Of a stretch of DNA of 64,000 nucleotides, positions 25,501 to 36,599 are shown one piece after another. A program made the position numbers and the translations under genes. Numbering within the stretch: the first letter of the stretch is position 1; every line of letters starts with the position of its first letter. The notes beneath the pieces are model-generated. The model saw nothing but the letters and a program-made list of their open reading frames with translations. It was not told the DNA's origin and did no database searches. Origin of the DNA: Gymnopilus junonius (taxonomy: Eukaryota; Basidiomycota; Agaricomycetes; Agaricales; Galerinaceae); assembly GCA_015501075.1 (NCBI GenBank), contig JADNYJ010000001.1, positions 1,426,001 through 1,490,000 on the forward strand, given 5' to 3'.

Positions 25501-26866
25501 TAACCTCCCACCAAAGCCGTCTACACCTGCTCCGACTGGGAGTAGTTCCTTGAGCGGTGCTTTGGGTGGTGGTGCTGGTGCGACTGGGGATGCGCAGAAG
25601 ACGGGTGCGACGGGTACGCCTATGTTTAGCTTCAAGCCGCCTAGTACACCTGCTTCTGCTTCGACTAGTGGGGGTGCGGGTGTGGCTAGTACGACGCCTA
25701 GCACGACGCCTGCTACCAAGTATACCTTTGTGACGTCAACGGCGCAGTCGCCTTTTGGTCATCATCAACAGCAGCAGCAGCATCGTCAGCAACAACAGCA
25801 GCAGCAGCAACACCAACAGCAGCAGCCCCAGCAACAACCTCAACAGCAGCCCCAGCAGCAAGGACCTAAAGAGGGCGAGAAGAAGTCATCCATATTCGGT
25901 ACGCCTCCATCTGCACCTGCGCCTGGGACAAACGTGTTTGGAAGTACGACGCCTGCTAATTCGCCTTTTGGACATGGAGGGGGTGGTGGTAGTGCACCGA
26001 CATCGGTGTTTGGAACGACAAATACCCCGTCTGCGTTTGGCGGTGGTGCTGGTGCGGGTGCGGGTGCTTCGAGCACAACGCCGTCCTCATCTGTGTTTGG
26101 AAAGACGAGCGGGCCTTCTGGGTCTGTGTTTGGGAATACGAGCGGGCCTTCTGCGTTTGGAACTACAGGGTCTTCGGGATCTGTGTTTGGGAATACGAAT
26201 GCCCCCGGGCCTTCTGGATCGGTGTTTGGGAATACCACTTCGACGAGTACGCCGTCGGTGTTTGGTGGCGCTGGTGGTGGGAGGACTACTTCAGTGTTTG
26301 GAGGAGGAGGGTCTGGATCGACGGTATCACCGTTTGGAGCTACAGCTGCGCAGACGTCGAGTGTCTTTGGAGGCGGAAGCGGGAGTGGAGGGGATAATAA
26401 ACCTTCTGCTCCTGATAAGCCGACGTTTGGGTTCACGAACGCTGGGCCTTCTTCGAATACGACGAAGCCTGGTACGCTTGGGTCTGGGATGAATACCTCC
26501 ACGCCCAAGTTTGCATTTGGGGCTACTTCTACGCCTGGTACCAATACCACCGGCAGTGGTGGTGGGAGTATGAGCACGACGCCTGTTAGTTCGCCTGCTA
26601 ATAATGCCTCTGGCGGTGCGGGTGCTGGTTCGGGTGCGGGTGCTGCTCCTTCTGCGTTTTCGTTCAAATTTGGTCAACCTGGTGGGACGCCGAGTGGAGC
26701 GCCTTTGACTACACCTCAGTCGTCGCCTTTTGGAGCTGTGGGTGGACAGGGGTCGGTGTTTGGAGGAGGAGTTGCGGGGACGGGGACGGTGCCTTCTGCG
26801 TTTGGGGGAGGAAATGTGTTTGGGAATGCGGCTGGTGCGAATGCGAATGCGAACAAGCAGTCATGA
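22540..26866 (+). CDS. FG-repeat nucleoporin with an N-terminal membrane span (POM121-like architecture)
   Basis: Six exons (22540-22730, 22796-22992, 23062-23170, 23255-24131, 24189-24359, 24416-26866) join in phase to a 1331-residue protein. Order: one membrane span at about 28-48 (FSMTGALFTSFLLWGIYLAG) followed by Arg-rich residues; an acidic and basic region with several NLS-like tracts (KKSRGKRARK, KPRRHRKRRTVAKRK, RKTSRKKKSKR); a conserved block ending ALVKKARQKFVM..DRDVNLQVYVESWLTEEEY; a charged coiled coil (REATRRKEMEKEAKLKEE..); then about 650 residues of Ser/Thr/Gly/Ala-rich sequence with dozens of FG motifs (SVFG, SAFG, SPFG, FSF), interrupted by a Gln/His tract near residues 966-998. 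Such FG domains form the permeability barrier of the nuclear pore. The layout resembles vertebrate POM121. That the first exons belong to the same transcript rests on clean phase and splice sites, not on RNA. Confidence 0.82.
25767..25862 (+). repeat. CAG/CAA-type polyglutamine-coding microsatellite
   Basis: Near-continuous CAG/CAA/CAC triplets coding Gln with some His and Pro, inside the FG nucleoporin. The tract is likely length-variable between strains. Confidence 0.85.
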
Positions 26867-27346
26867 TTCGTGTTATTTGTGAGAGGGGATTTTTTGTTGA
26901 AAAAAGTAGTGTTAGATCGTGGTGGGGGTTGTATTTTATATGCTTGCTTATTTTTTCCTCCTTTTTTCTTCTTTGCATTTTTTCTTTCTGTTTCTGTTTT
27001 CTGCGTCATCTTTTGCCATCTGGAGCTTTCCGTCATTGGTCGATACAACACGATAAACGCATGAATACTGTAGGTTCACTTGTCACCTTTTCGTTTCCCA
27101 TTTTCTTGCTTGAGCTACCTGTCCATACATTTTCCATCATTCAGTCGCCTTCATATGTTCCAAACCACTGTAATGTGTGTACTACTATAGTAAAAGGTGT
27201 TGTCATGGATGAGCAACATGGAGTATTCACGTGTCATCGGGTTCTCTGCGAGACTAAACATTTCTCTGCTTGATTCAGACTGGGCGTTGTTTCAGAATCT
27301 TGTCTGTATATATTCGCCAAAATTCCAGTGACAGCTCTTAAACACA
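26867..27346. other. Intergenic, 3' flank of nucleoporin gene
   Basis: T-rich after the stop codon. No protein-like frame. The region ends with the short leader of the next gene. Confidence 0.45.
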
Positions 27347-30300
27347 ATGTTCTCTGGCACGCCCCGCCCGCTCCCACCAGCCAAAGCCCGCCGCGTATCA
27401 GCTGCTCTCCAAAAACTATCTTCAACCCCTCCACCGGCCTATGGGTCTCCTTTCACCTTTCCGTCCCGTAATGTCACCGTCAACCTGCACGGCCAGGACC
27501 ACGAGTACGACGCGGACGAGCTTCACCTTGACCTTGATGGCGATTCCAATCCCAGTATCGATCCCGGCCATCTGCCCTCTCCTGACGATGGCGAGGAATG
27601 GATGAGCGAAAAGTCCCGCGAGGAGCTCAGGGATATGTTGCTTCGGGCTGATGGGATTATTAAAGAGCGGGAGAACGGTATGTTATCTCTTTCGCGTTTA
27701 TGTTATATCCGTCTAATGTCTATCTTCTAGAACTAGGCATAGCATCTGCAGTTGCTAAAGGTCTATACCAGAGCAATGTCGTGCTCAAATCCAAGCACCA
27801 AGAACTCCTTTCTCGCTTGCCGCTCTCTCCAGTCCCATCCAACTCGTCCCCAGAGCTGCCCTACGTTGCAGCCTTTGACTCGCACTCGCGCACCAACAGC
27901 ACCAGCATGATCTCCTCCGCCTCCGATTCCGCTCTGGGGCTCATCAAATCCCCGCGCCCCACCTCTCTATACGCCCTGCGCCAAGATCGTGCCCCCACGC
28001 GCAAAGTGGCTATCGCCACCGCCGATATCTCCTTACTAGCCGACCAAAACGCCGAGCTGCTGGATAAACTCGAGAAGCTCGAGGCGGAAGCGACGTCTGC
28101 AGACCACGCCGGTCGGAGGGAGCTCAAGAGGCTGGAGAAGGAGATCACGTTCCTCCGCGAGGCACTGGAGAAGACGCAGGCGAAGAGCGAGGAGTTGGAG
28201 GAGAAGGTACAGGACGCGGTTGTGGGTGAGGTGTGGAAGAGGAAGAAGGAGAGGGAGGCCAAGTTTAGAGCTATGCGCGGGCTTGGGAGGGAGCGGGTGA
28301 GAAAGGAGGATGGGGAAGAGGTCGAAGGGGGCGCGTTGGGGATTAGGAACTTTGCGCCTACTGGGTCCAGGTTTGGTGGGCCGTCGGATAAATTCTCTTT
28401 CTTCCCTTCTAGGGAGGAGAGCCCGGAACCTCTTCCAGTACCCGCCGATGTGGTTGGTTCTAGCAGCAACCCTGCTGCTGCGGCGCCTCTTCAGCCTGAT
28501 CAGAACGCGCTCATCTCGCAGCTTCTAGTCAAAGTCAAGGAGCTGGAAGAGACCAACAATAGGATATTACAACAGCAATCTGAAACCGCCACTCAGCTCT
28601 CGGCTGTCCAGCGCGATACGGCGCATATTACCAAGGTGTACGAGACGCTTGCTGATCAGGATAATATCGAGCTGGCATTGGATGAAGATGGTCCTGAAGA
28701 CGACATGCAGGAGAGGGAGAGGGAGAGATTGGCTGCTTCTACTAATGCTTCTACTTCGGCTGCGAGCTTGCGAAAGCCGCGATCGACGATGCGGTTCATG
28801 AGTCTGAAGAGGAACATCGAGAATGAGCTGGCTTTCGACGATCAAGCTCGCCCTGGTGCTGGTGCTGGTACCGAAGCTGACGGTCTCGATGTTAATGTAG
28901 ATGGTGCATCAACGTTCGTCGTCCATCCCGACTTTATATCCTCCGTGCCCAAGAACAGGAAGAGCGTGATGGGATTATTCGATAATGTCGGACCTGCGCA
29001 TGCTCGGGAGATTGAAGACCAGATGCGCCAGCGCCAGCGGGATGACGGGAACGCAGGGAATGGTGCCCTCCTCCCTTCTTCTGTCTCTTCCTCCTCTTCC
29101 TCAGCCTGGAGTGAAGGCGCGGGGTATGTCAATTCTAATTCTTTGAGTTTTTGGTCTTCGTCCTCTGCTGCTGCTGCTGCTGCTGAAGATCGGTCGAGGT
29201 CCGATGCTATCAATGCCAATGCCAATGGGAATGCGAGCGGCACCCTCTCGCCTTTGCACTTCTTTTCCCCTGCGTTGCCGCAGCGTCGCTTACCTCCTCT
29301 TCTTGCTGGTCGTCAAGGAACAGGAACGGGAATCAATACAGGAAAGGGAACGAATCAAGGAGCGGTGGATTCTAGGTCTGCTTCTTCTTCCCCCGATTTC
29401 AACTACCTCGACCTTGCGTCACCCTCGCCTTCACCTTCGCCGTTTGCGGCGTTATCGGCTTTACCTATTCCCTCAGGACGTCCGACGCTCCAAGCTGAGC
29501 TCAGCAAGTCTGTTAATGGGCGTGAGCGAGGCGCTGATTTGCCTACGCCCACTACGTCTACTTTTAATGACAAAAAAATGACTACGGCAACAACGACTAC
29601 AAACGCGTTCAACCACCACTTCCGCACTTCGAGTTTATATGATCTCAGTCAGATCTCGGTGCCGCCTACGCCTTCGCCCATGTCGAGGGATGGCTTGACG
29701 GATGCGAATGCGAATTCTTTGATGTTGTCTGTGGAACCTCCGACGCCTCATAAACTCAAACCTGAACAGAAGTATAAACGCGGTGATGCTCCTGCTCCTG
29801 TCCCTGGTATGCGTACGGACATGGGCATGCAAGACGCGACTCGGAAGTCCTCTATGCCCCTCCAGTTCGAGCCTAGCGGACGCCGTCAAGTCGCCTAGGA
29901 TCAAGTTGATCTCGGACACGCTCAAGTCGAGGACGAATCGGTGGGTTGAGAGGAGGTTGAATAAAGTAGGTCGAGATCCAAGTCAAAGTCAAAGTCCAAG
30001 TCGAGGAGTCGTGGAGGTGGCGATGAAGATGTCCTTGAACTCGAATTGGAGTTGGAGTTGGAGGAGAACAGACGCAGCCCACAGTTGCACCTGCCCCTGC
30101 TATCCGTGGTCGGCTGTCGAACGCGGTGGATAACCTCATCGAGGGGTTAATGGATTTTCGTCCAAGGCTTTAGGAAGAGTGAGGTCTTCCAGGTCCCGGT
30201 CAGGGTCAGGCTCGAGAGAACGTGCAGGTGAAAGAGAGATGTTGGCCATTGACACTGCGGTGGGCGGCGTTGAAATGACGGAAGGATGTTCACCTGCACC

Positions 30301-30679
30301 GCTTTCTTCTTCGTTGCCGTCGTCCGCTTCCTCTGAAGAAGGTGAAGGCGGACATTTACGCCAACGACAGCGGCATCAGAGACAAGGTTCCGCTCCGTTG
30401 TTGATCTACACCGACTCCCCTAGGCCTTCTTCGTCCAACTCCACCTCCAAAAATAAGGACTTGACAACCACCGCCGCCACCACCGCCGCGAAAAGTAGTC
30501 AGAGCGTTGACAATCCCAATCCAAGTCTGCTCCTGCAGGTGTGGATGTGGTTCCAGTTCGCGGTTGTCGTGCTCGTGTTTGTGTATGCAATGGCGAAGAG
30601 GGGCCCGAGGAGCGTGCTTGTTGGAGGTGAGGATGTGGGAGCGGGGGCGAAGAGGGCGGTGGCGAGGAGGAGGGGCTGA
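27347..30679 (+). CDS. Long coiled-coil protein with C-terminal membrane anchor, family unknown (C-terminal part frame-broken)
   Basis: Exon 1 (27347-27676) joins at GAG CGG GAG AAC G to the exon from 27731, giving an N-terminal block (MSEKSREELRDMLLRADGIIKERENELGIASAVAKGLYQSN) that looks like a conserved helical domain, then coiled coil (about residues 215-310, LEKLEAEATSADHAGRRELKRLEKE), a second helix (LLVKVKELEETNNRILQQQSE), and a long Ser-rich, low-complexity region. The C-terminal part, spread over three frames between 29860 and 30180, reads SLADAVKSPRIKLISDTLKSRTNRWVERRLNK, an acidic Leu-Glu repeat, RLSNAVDNLIEGLMDF, a Ser/Arg stretch and a terminal span (VWMWFQFAVVVLVFVYAMA) at 30535-30591 followed by basic residues. 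Frame changes near 29963, 30067 and 30156 are each repaired by one base in a homopolymer; that near 29860 may be an intron. Probably a tail-anchored tether; function unknown. Confidence 0.65.
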
Positions 30680-31304
30680 GGGCTGAGATTTTTTTTTAGA
30701 GGTGATGCCCCATGGGGTGTTGAGATTCGCTTGAGAGGGTGAGGAGGTGAGGCCTGTGAAGGTTTGAGTTTTCTTTTCTTTTCTTGCTTTTTTCCTCCGT
30801 GTGCATGCTGTTCTTTGAATTTGACGTAGATTTTTTCCCCCTGTTCTCTTTCCTTCTCTCTATTGCTTCTCTGTCCACTCTGCGCCACTCATTTCCATTT
30901 CATTACATTCCTCGCTTCTCATACCAACATCGCTGTGCATACCATATCATCCCATATTACAACCAACATCATGATCCATCTGTATGTCTACCTTTCTTTT
31001 ATCCATCATCCATCCACCAAGATGTATTTAAAGTATTACCTAGATCTTTTTTCTCAATTTCATCCATTCATTCATTGTCATCACTTTATGGCTCAGGCCA
31101 AATACTTTTTGACTTAATTGCGTGCCATTTATAAACACTGTTAATTCCGAGGTGCAATAAATACAAGAAGGGAGAACTAAAGAGAGACAAAAGACGACAA
31201 AGCTTGAGGCTGAGTAGTAATTGGTACAACGATTGCGGAGTCGACTCATTTAGCAAACCCAAAACTTGGACCTCAAGTTTCTAGATTGGTTTCGCGCTCC
31301 TGCC
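30680..31304. other. Intergenic
   Basis: T-rich 3' flank of the plus-strand gene, then about 250 bases of low-complexity AT-rich sequence. No gene seen. Confidence 0.45.
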
Positions 31305-32939
31305 CTACAGCAAGCAAGATAATGTCGACCATAGGCAGATGACGACGCGTATATCAGGGTACCATCCAAAGTCCCATGTCGTAGGCGCAGTTCTATGAAA
31401 AAGTCGGTTACTATGAGAAAGTCCAATGCAGGGTTTAAATGGGCTGACAATGTTGACCTCGCCTTTACCAGGTCTCGCGGCAAAGTCGGCATTGGGATAG
31501 ATCTTCATAATCCATTTGCGGAGACGCCAAGCGGGGGTCGCATAGGTGACATAGGTGGTCGTCAAACCGGTCAGGGTCCTTGACTTCCCAGAGTGAAGAA
31601 GGCCAATCATTTCCCCTTTACCATTGAAGAGGAGGGAACCAGAATCCCCCTTGGATGAGAAGGGTCTGCTCTGCTTGTCGTAGTTATAGATTGCAAGTTC
31701 AACACACCTGACGCCTTTATCGTCACATAAATACGACTCGAGCCCAGCGTAGCGGCCAAAGGTGAGGTCGGAAACGCATCCATCCTTCAAGACGACGAAG
31801 CAGGGGTCGCCGTTGATGTCGAGTGATTCAGGGTTCGCCAGCTGCTCTTTTGCGACGATGCCCTTGATCCTCAAGAGACCGTCTGAGTAAAACCCGACCA
31901 CTGGTTTAATGTCTATTCGGGGGTGCATGAGCCTCCTGAATTCGGTAGCTGATAATTTTCCTAAAAGAGTTGTCTTTGTAAGACTAGGTGACCGATATTG
32001 AGGGAAGGCAGTCAAAACGCACCGAGGTTACCCTTGAAGTTAGGCTCAAACTGGTTCGAGTAGAGTCGGATGGTTGCCCAATCCCGGGTGTATCTTTCGT
32101 TGTCAACGTCGATTGGGGGCAGTATTCGAGGACGCCGATGTTGCGACGGGCGATGCCGCTCCAATTTGTGTTGATCTCCTTGTAAAGCTTCTCCAGCTTG
32201 ACGATGGCCGCTTTGTGCTTGTGAAGTACCTCAAGGAAGCCCTTGAGGTTCTTAGTATTATCTTCGAGGTTCTTGGCGCCATTCTCGTCGTCCCCACTCA
32301 CCTTCTTAGCCTTCCGCGCCGCAATTTCTTCGGCGCAGGTACTAGCTTCGGTTCTGTGGTTAGCGACTTCGGCCATGATCTCGTCGAGACCCTGCTGGAA
32401 GTGGCGGGATCCACATACCCAGTCCTTCTGGCGAGGCTAGCTGTTGGCCCTGAAGTCGTACTTCCTGTCATCAACCTCACAGAGAACATGGTGATTCGCC
32501 ACGGCGAGGACCCTGTCGCTGGGATTGCCGTCCTTGTCGAGGTTCTCATGGAAATAAAAAACCCCAGTGCCCTGGGGCCTGGACGTCACTCTCCGCCACC
32601 TCGGCGGCGGCAATGGGAATTGAGAGCGCAGTCGGCGAGAAGCCGGAGGATGTCTGGGGATACCTGGTGGGCAGTTTCGGCAGAGGTAGAGTCGGGATGG
32701 AAAAAATCCCAGATGACAACGGAACTAAGAGTCCCCTCCTCGACGTTCATTCCGTCAGGGACAGTGAGAAAGCGAGCGGTGTCGATGGAGTAGCTCCTCT
32801 TGATAGCAGCATTGACCAGGTCGTTAAGAGAGGGCCGACCGTGTCCCAAACGCCGTTGTGGACTGGACGGGCGATTTTGAGAGGCGAGTGCGCAAATCTG
32901 CCAGTCGGGCCAACCAGTTACCAGGGGTCCTTTTCCCAA
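31305..32939 (-). pseudogene. Decayed member of an agaricomycete trypsin-like (GDSG) protein family
   Basis: Pieces in order on the minus strand: SYSIDTARFLTVPDGMN..SSVVIWDFFHPDSTSAETAHQVSPDILRLLADCALNS (to 32600); then, after a frame change, HWGFFYFHENLDKDGNPSDRVLAVANHHVL with a putative catalytic His; an in-frame TAG near 32441; RQKDWVCGSRHFQQGLDEIMAEVANH; a coiled region; RDWATIRLYSNQFEPNFKGN in a second shifted frame; and an open segment to 31305 with IKGIVAKEQLANPESLDINGDPCFVVLKDG and SSKGDSGSLLFNGKGEMIGLLHSG, the Ser of GDSG being the nucleophile. From memory the family is expanded in mushrooms and has a central segment that is missing here between the first two pieces. With a stop, two frame changes and a deletion this copy is very likely dead. 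Confidence 0.6.
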
Positions 32940-33519
32940 CTCGTACGGTAGAGCAGCTGAGGTTGCTCGCCCTTGTAAGTTATGCCATTATACTACCAGA
33001 GTCGCTCCTGCGCTGAGACCGTGTACTGCATGATAATAAGAGAGACGAGTGATTGAGTTGGGCGTTTCAGTTGGTGGATTCACATAGGGCCACACCAGTC
33101 GTGAATTCAACACATCTTTTACCAGCGTCGTTCCTGAATGGGACCTCGCCGGTATTCAACCAACCAACCAGCGCTGAGACTGTACTCACTGGGATCCATC
33201 ATAATAGATTGAGACAAGAGTTTGCCGTCGTTTGCGTTTCAGTTGCCCGCGTCAACTCGTATTTAAATCCATGTTTTAGTAGTTAAAATGTATTCTTTGT
33301 TTTATTCAGGAGCTACATAATAAAAGTCGAGGGAGATTCATGGTAAATGGACAAAAAGACCAAGATATCCATCCGTTCATCCACAAGTCCTGTATTCCAA
33401 AGGATAAATCCAAGGGTCAAAAAATAATAATATGTCGACGGTACATTGAGATAGACTATAAAAAAGGGATATAACGTAAAAGCAAGCAAGGATGATCCTA
33501 ATCCGAGTTCCTAGTCAAA
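32940..33519. other. Intergenic with a ~165 bp imperfect duplication
   Basis: GCGCTGAGAC-GTGTACT followed later by CGTTTCAGTTG occurs at about 33010-33080 and again at about 33172-33245. Otherwise AT-rich sequence without a gene; the last ~220 bases are the likely 3' flank of the methyltransferase gene. Confidence 0.45.
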
Positions 33520-36343
33520 TCACAAACAGATATACCCACGACACTGGTCAGAACCACAATAACACGGCTTGGCGCCTTGTATAGCGGCATCGAATGCTAT
33601 ATCCCACTGCTTGGTGTTCTTCTTCTTTTTGATTTCAGACTTGATAGCTTGTAGTTTATCAACGGTGCTCGGATCATAGTCGAATGTGAATTCGGTGCGG
33701 GCCAGTATGTCTTCTTGCGCGACAAATGCAATGAAGGGGAGACCGCTCTGTGGGGGTATTTGTTGAGAAAGGTCAGAGCGGCTGAGCAGAAAAGACATAC
33801 GAACCTGTGGAGGTGTATCGTGTAGGACGAGATATATTCGGAGGTTGGGCGAGCAAGAGTGGCTGAAGTGGTAAATTATTACAAGCCAGAGGACGATAGC
33901 TACAAGGAAAGCAAGAACAGAATCTTACTTGATGAAGCGTGTCCAATTTCCTGATAAGCAAAAGAAGGTCAAGAAAATGCTTTGTATAAAAAAAGAGTCG
34001 ATCAGACTTTATGACTTACCATAAAGCCTTGAATCGACAGAGTGCAGTGGGTGACCCACTTCGATTCCTTCTGCTTCGTCACCGTCGAGATCGAAACGGT
34101 ATCCAGACAATTCTGGAGAAATGGCTTCGGCTTCTGCACGAGGACTAATGATGCTGTTCAAGCAACTGAATCTTCTTTGATATGATGACTTACATGACAA
34201 GGCTAGATAAAAAGCAACGATATGAGTACCAAAATATAATAATGATCGATGAAAAGGAAAACAAACACACCCTGTGTAGATGCCCAGTACTTTGCCTTTC
34301 TGAACGTTGACTGTTGGTCTGACCCCCCATCCGTAGGAAGCTGTCTTGAAAATCTCTATAGGAACATCACGGGGCCGTTGTGAGACACGGTTGTCACAGT
34401 GGGTACGCAAGAGCACATCTGAGGGTTCAACGTTCCTCATTGAGCCACTACCAGACTTCGAGGATCTAAAGGAAAGCCTTACCTTGTTGCACTCAATCAC
34501 CTCTATGCCGTGTTGGACGTTGAAGGCAAAAAACCCCTGCAAATTCAGATATCAGTGAATGAAAGAGGCGACGTGATACGAGACTGACAGAGTGAGTGTA
34601 GGCGAAAAATGATACACCTTGTGGATTTTTCATATCTGAGCCGTCTTGACAGTCACAATTCCTGGCTTCGATGCAGTAATCACAAGAACAAGAGACCAGG
34701 AAACCGTCACTTGGCTTTTCTACGGCTGGACTGCTACAAACATAACACATGATTAGTTCAAATGACAAGCAATAAATGAATAACCCTCACTAGATATAGG
34801 TAGATTCCAGGTATTGAAAAGAGGGGTCTAGGTCAGGTATAGCTTCATCGTCAATGTCATTTACAAAATAAATCGGGGCAGCTGCCTGCTTTGCCGCATA
34901 GCTTGACCATGCTTGTTGCAATCCTTTCCGCCTACATGCATTATGAGAAAACGGATAGGTGATATTGTTGAGGGGACCCACTTAGCGGCAGTGACGTTGT
35001 TGGCGGGTATGCTGGGCGTTCTTTTCGGTGTTTTTATAGGAGGACCTATACGAATGGGTGGAGAAGGTGGTGTGGGAGGCAGTATCGCTCTATGATCTTC
35101 AGAAGATTCCGATCTTATAATACGAGACCGCCTTTTCTTTGCAGAAGATGTGAGAGAAGGTCGCTGAGAAGGTTTTCTATGCACCGAGGTCATGGAAACA
35201 TCGGAGGCTTCACTCTCTGAAGGAGGTACAGGGCGCTTGCCTTTGCCCTTAGTGTTGAAGGAGGTTGAATGAGCCCGCGGGGGATCAAGTGGAAGGGGCT
35301 CTGGGGTGTTATGCAAAGCTATTTCCTTGCCTTGCCTTTATTTAAGAAGGGGATCGCAGTTACAGAATCATTGGCATGGAAAGGTTTATACGAGGTTTTG
35401 GAAGATGACGTTAATGGTGGTTTCGATGAAAGAGAATTTAGAGTAACCGATGAGGCGCTGGAAACTCTCGAAGAAGCTCTAACAAGTGTAGATGAGCTGG
35501 CTACGGAAACTTCAGTCTGCTGCCGAGTAGAAGCTCGTTGATTACTCCTTAATGTAAGAGGAGACGATGACGAGCCTTGGGTGCCCTGTGAATACAAAGG
35601 ATTTCTGTTGGGCATTGTTGGTTGTATGTTGCCTTGATGTTTCGCCATCAATTTCGCCATCTCCGTGAAAGGATCGGGCTCGGGCTCGCTGCGCGCTTTC
35701 TCCAGCTTTTCCTGGTATGCCTGATTTCGAAGATAGGTCTCTGTGTTATGGATGTCCGTGGTCGTAAAAACATCAATTTCCAAAGACTCGGAGGCTAAAT
35801 GTTTGCGCCTCTTTTTTTCCGGTTTACTCCAGCTCGAATGATTAATCGTTTCTGCTGTCTCCCATGTTGTGTTGGTACCATCCTCACGATTCCAATTATC
35901 CCATCGGACCTGTTTGATAAGGTGTCAACCACTCAGCTTCTACGTTAGATAGACACGCATGTGGAAGCATTACCTCGAACCTTCAAAGACGGAAGGAGTT
36001 CAGTGGCGTAAAATGATGAAGGAGATTGCAGTAAAAACTGACATTACTTGGCCATCTTTGCCAACTTCTTCTCCAATAATCTCGAAACTCCATTCTATAT
36101 CTGGGTTATCAAAGACCTCAGTTGGAGGAGGAGATGCTCTCCATCTTTCATGACCTTCCTGGGGTTGTGATGAGTCTGAGAAGAGAGAATTCCTCTCTTC
36201 CGCGTCGCTTTCATCGCAAACATATGAAAGGGCATCGGAGCCATAGCCAGATGAAGGTCGCTCATCCTCAGAGCGCGTTCTAATGGCAGACAGTCAATTA
36301 AACCCCGATGTAATCCCAGTGAATATCATGAGACCTACACCAT
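33520..36343 (-). CDS. Histone H3K9 methyltransferase, chromodomain plus SET (Clr4/SUV39 type)
   Basis: Writes H3K9 methylation for heterochromatin in the nucleus. N-terminal chromodomain: DIEWSFEIIGEEVGKDGQ joined to VRWDNWNREDGTNTTWE. A long Ser-rich disordered linker follows (with basic KKRRSRIIRSESS). Pre-SET cysteines: FLVSCSCDYCIEARNCDCQDGS and IECNK-MCSC / HCDNRVSQRP. SET: PIEIFKTASYGWGVRPTVNVQKGKVLGIYTG, GYRFDLDGDEAEG, NWTRFINHSCSPNLRIY (the NHSC signature, restored by splicing), IAFVAQEDILARTEFTFDYDP, and post-SET CYCGSDQCRGYICL at the C-terminus. The pre-SET changes frame at 34399-34403, where GGG would need to be GGGG. The first exon may be only five bases (36339-36343, ATGGT), joined by a GTAGGT donor; an additional upstream exon cannot be excluded. 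Shares a 256-bp divergent promoter with the gene at 36600. Confidence 0.88.
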
Positions 36344-36599
36344 CGTACAGGCGCGTATTCAGCCGTTTAGGACCCTAAACTGTAAAACGCGACAATAAGC
36401 CAGCCTTCTGCGCGAAAAGAGAAGAATTTACGTGGTGTAGACACTGTAGAGGGATGACACGCGATATGGACGCGGTCAGAAAGGTGAAAATTCGGGACAA
36501 TATTAAATGAAGCTTTGTCGCGGTCAACTATCTGTCATGTGATCAATCCATATTTGACTCCTCGAGTTTCTTTTCTTTACTACCGTGTAACGACTTGCC
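36344..36599. promoter_or_regulatory. Short divergent promoter, H3K9 methyltransferase / Nop13-like
   Basis: Only 256 bases separate two start codons pointing apart, so the genes probably share regulatory sequence. No clear TATA box was seen on either side. Confidence 0.5.

Noticed and set aside
25840..26667. Long antisense open frame of 275 codons opposite the FG domain
   Set aside because: It is the mirror of the repetitive low-complexity FG sequence (Pro/Asn/Thr repeats) and has no independent features.
24482..26866. Treating the FG-repeat frame as a stand-alone 794-residue gene starting at 24482
   Set aside because: The frame is open further upstream and joins in phase to five earlier exons.
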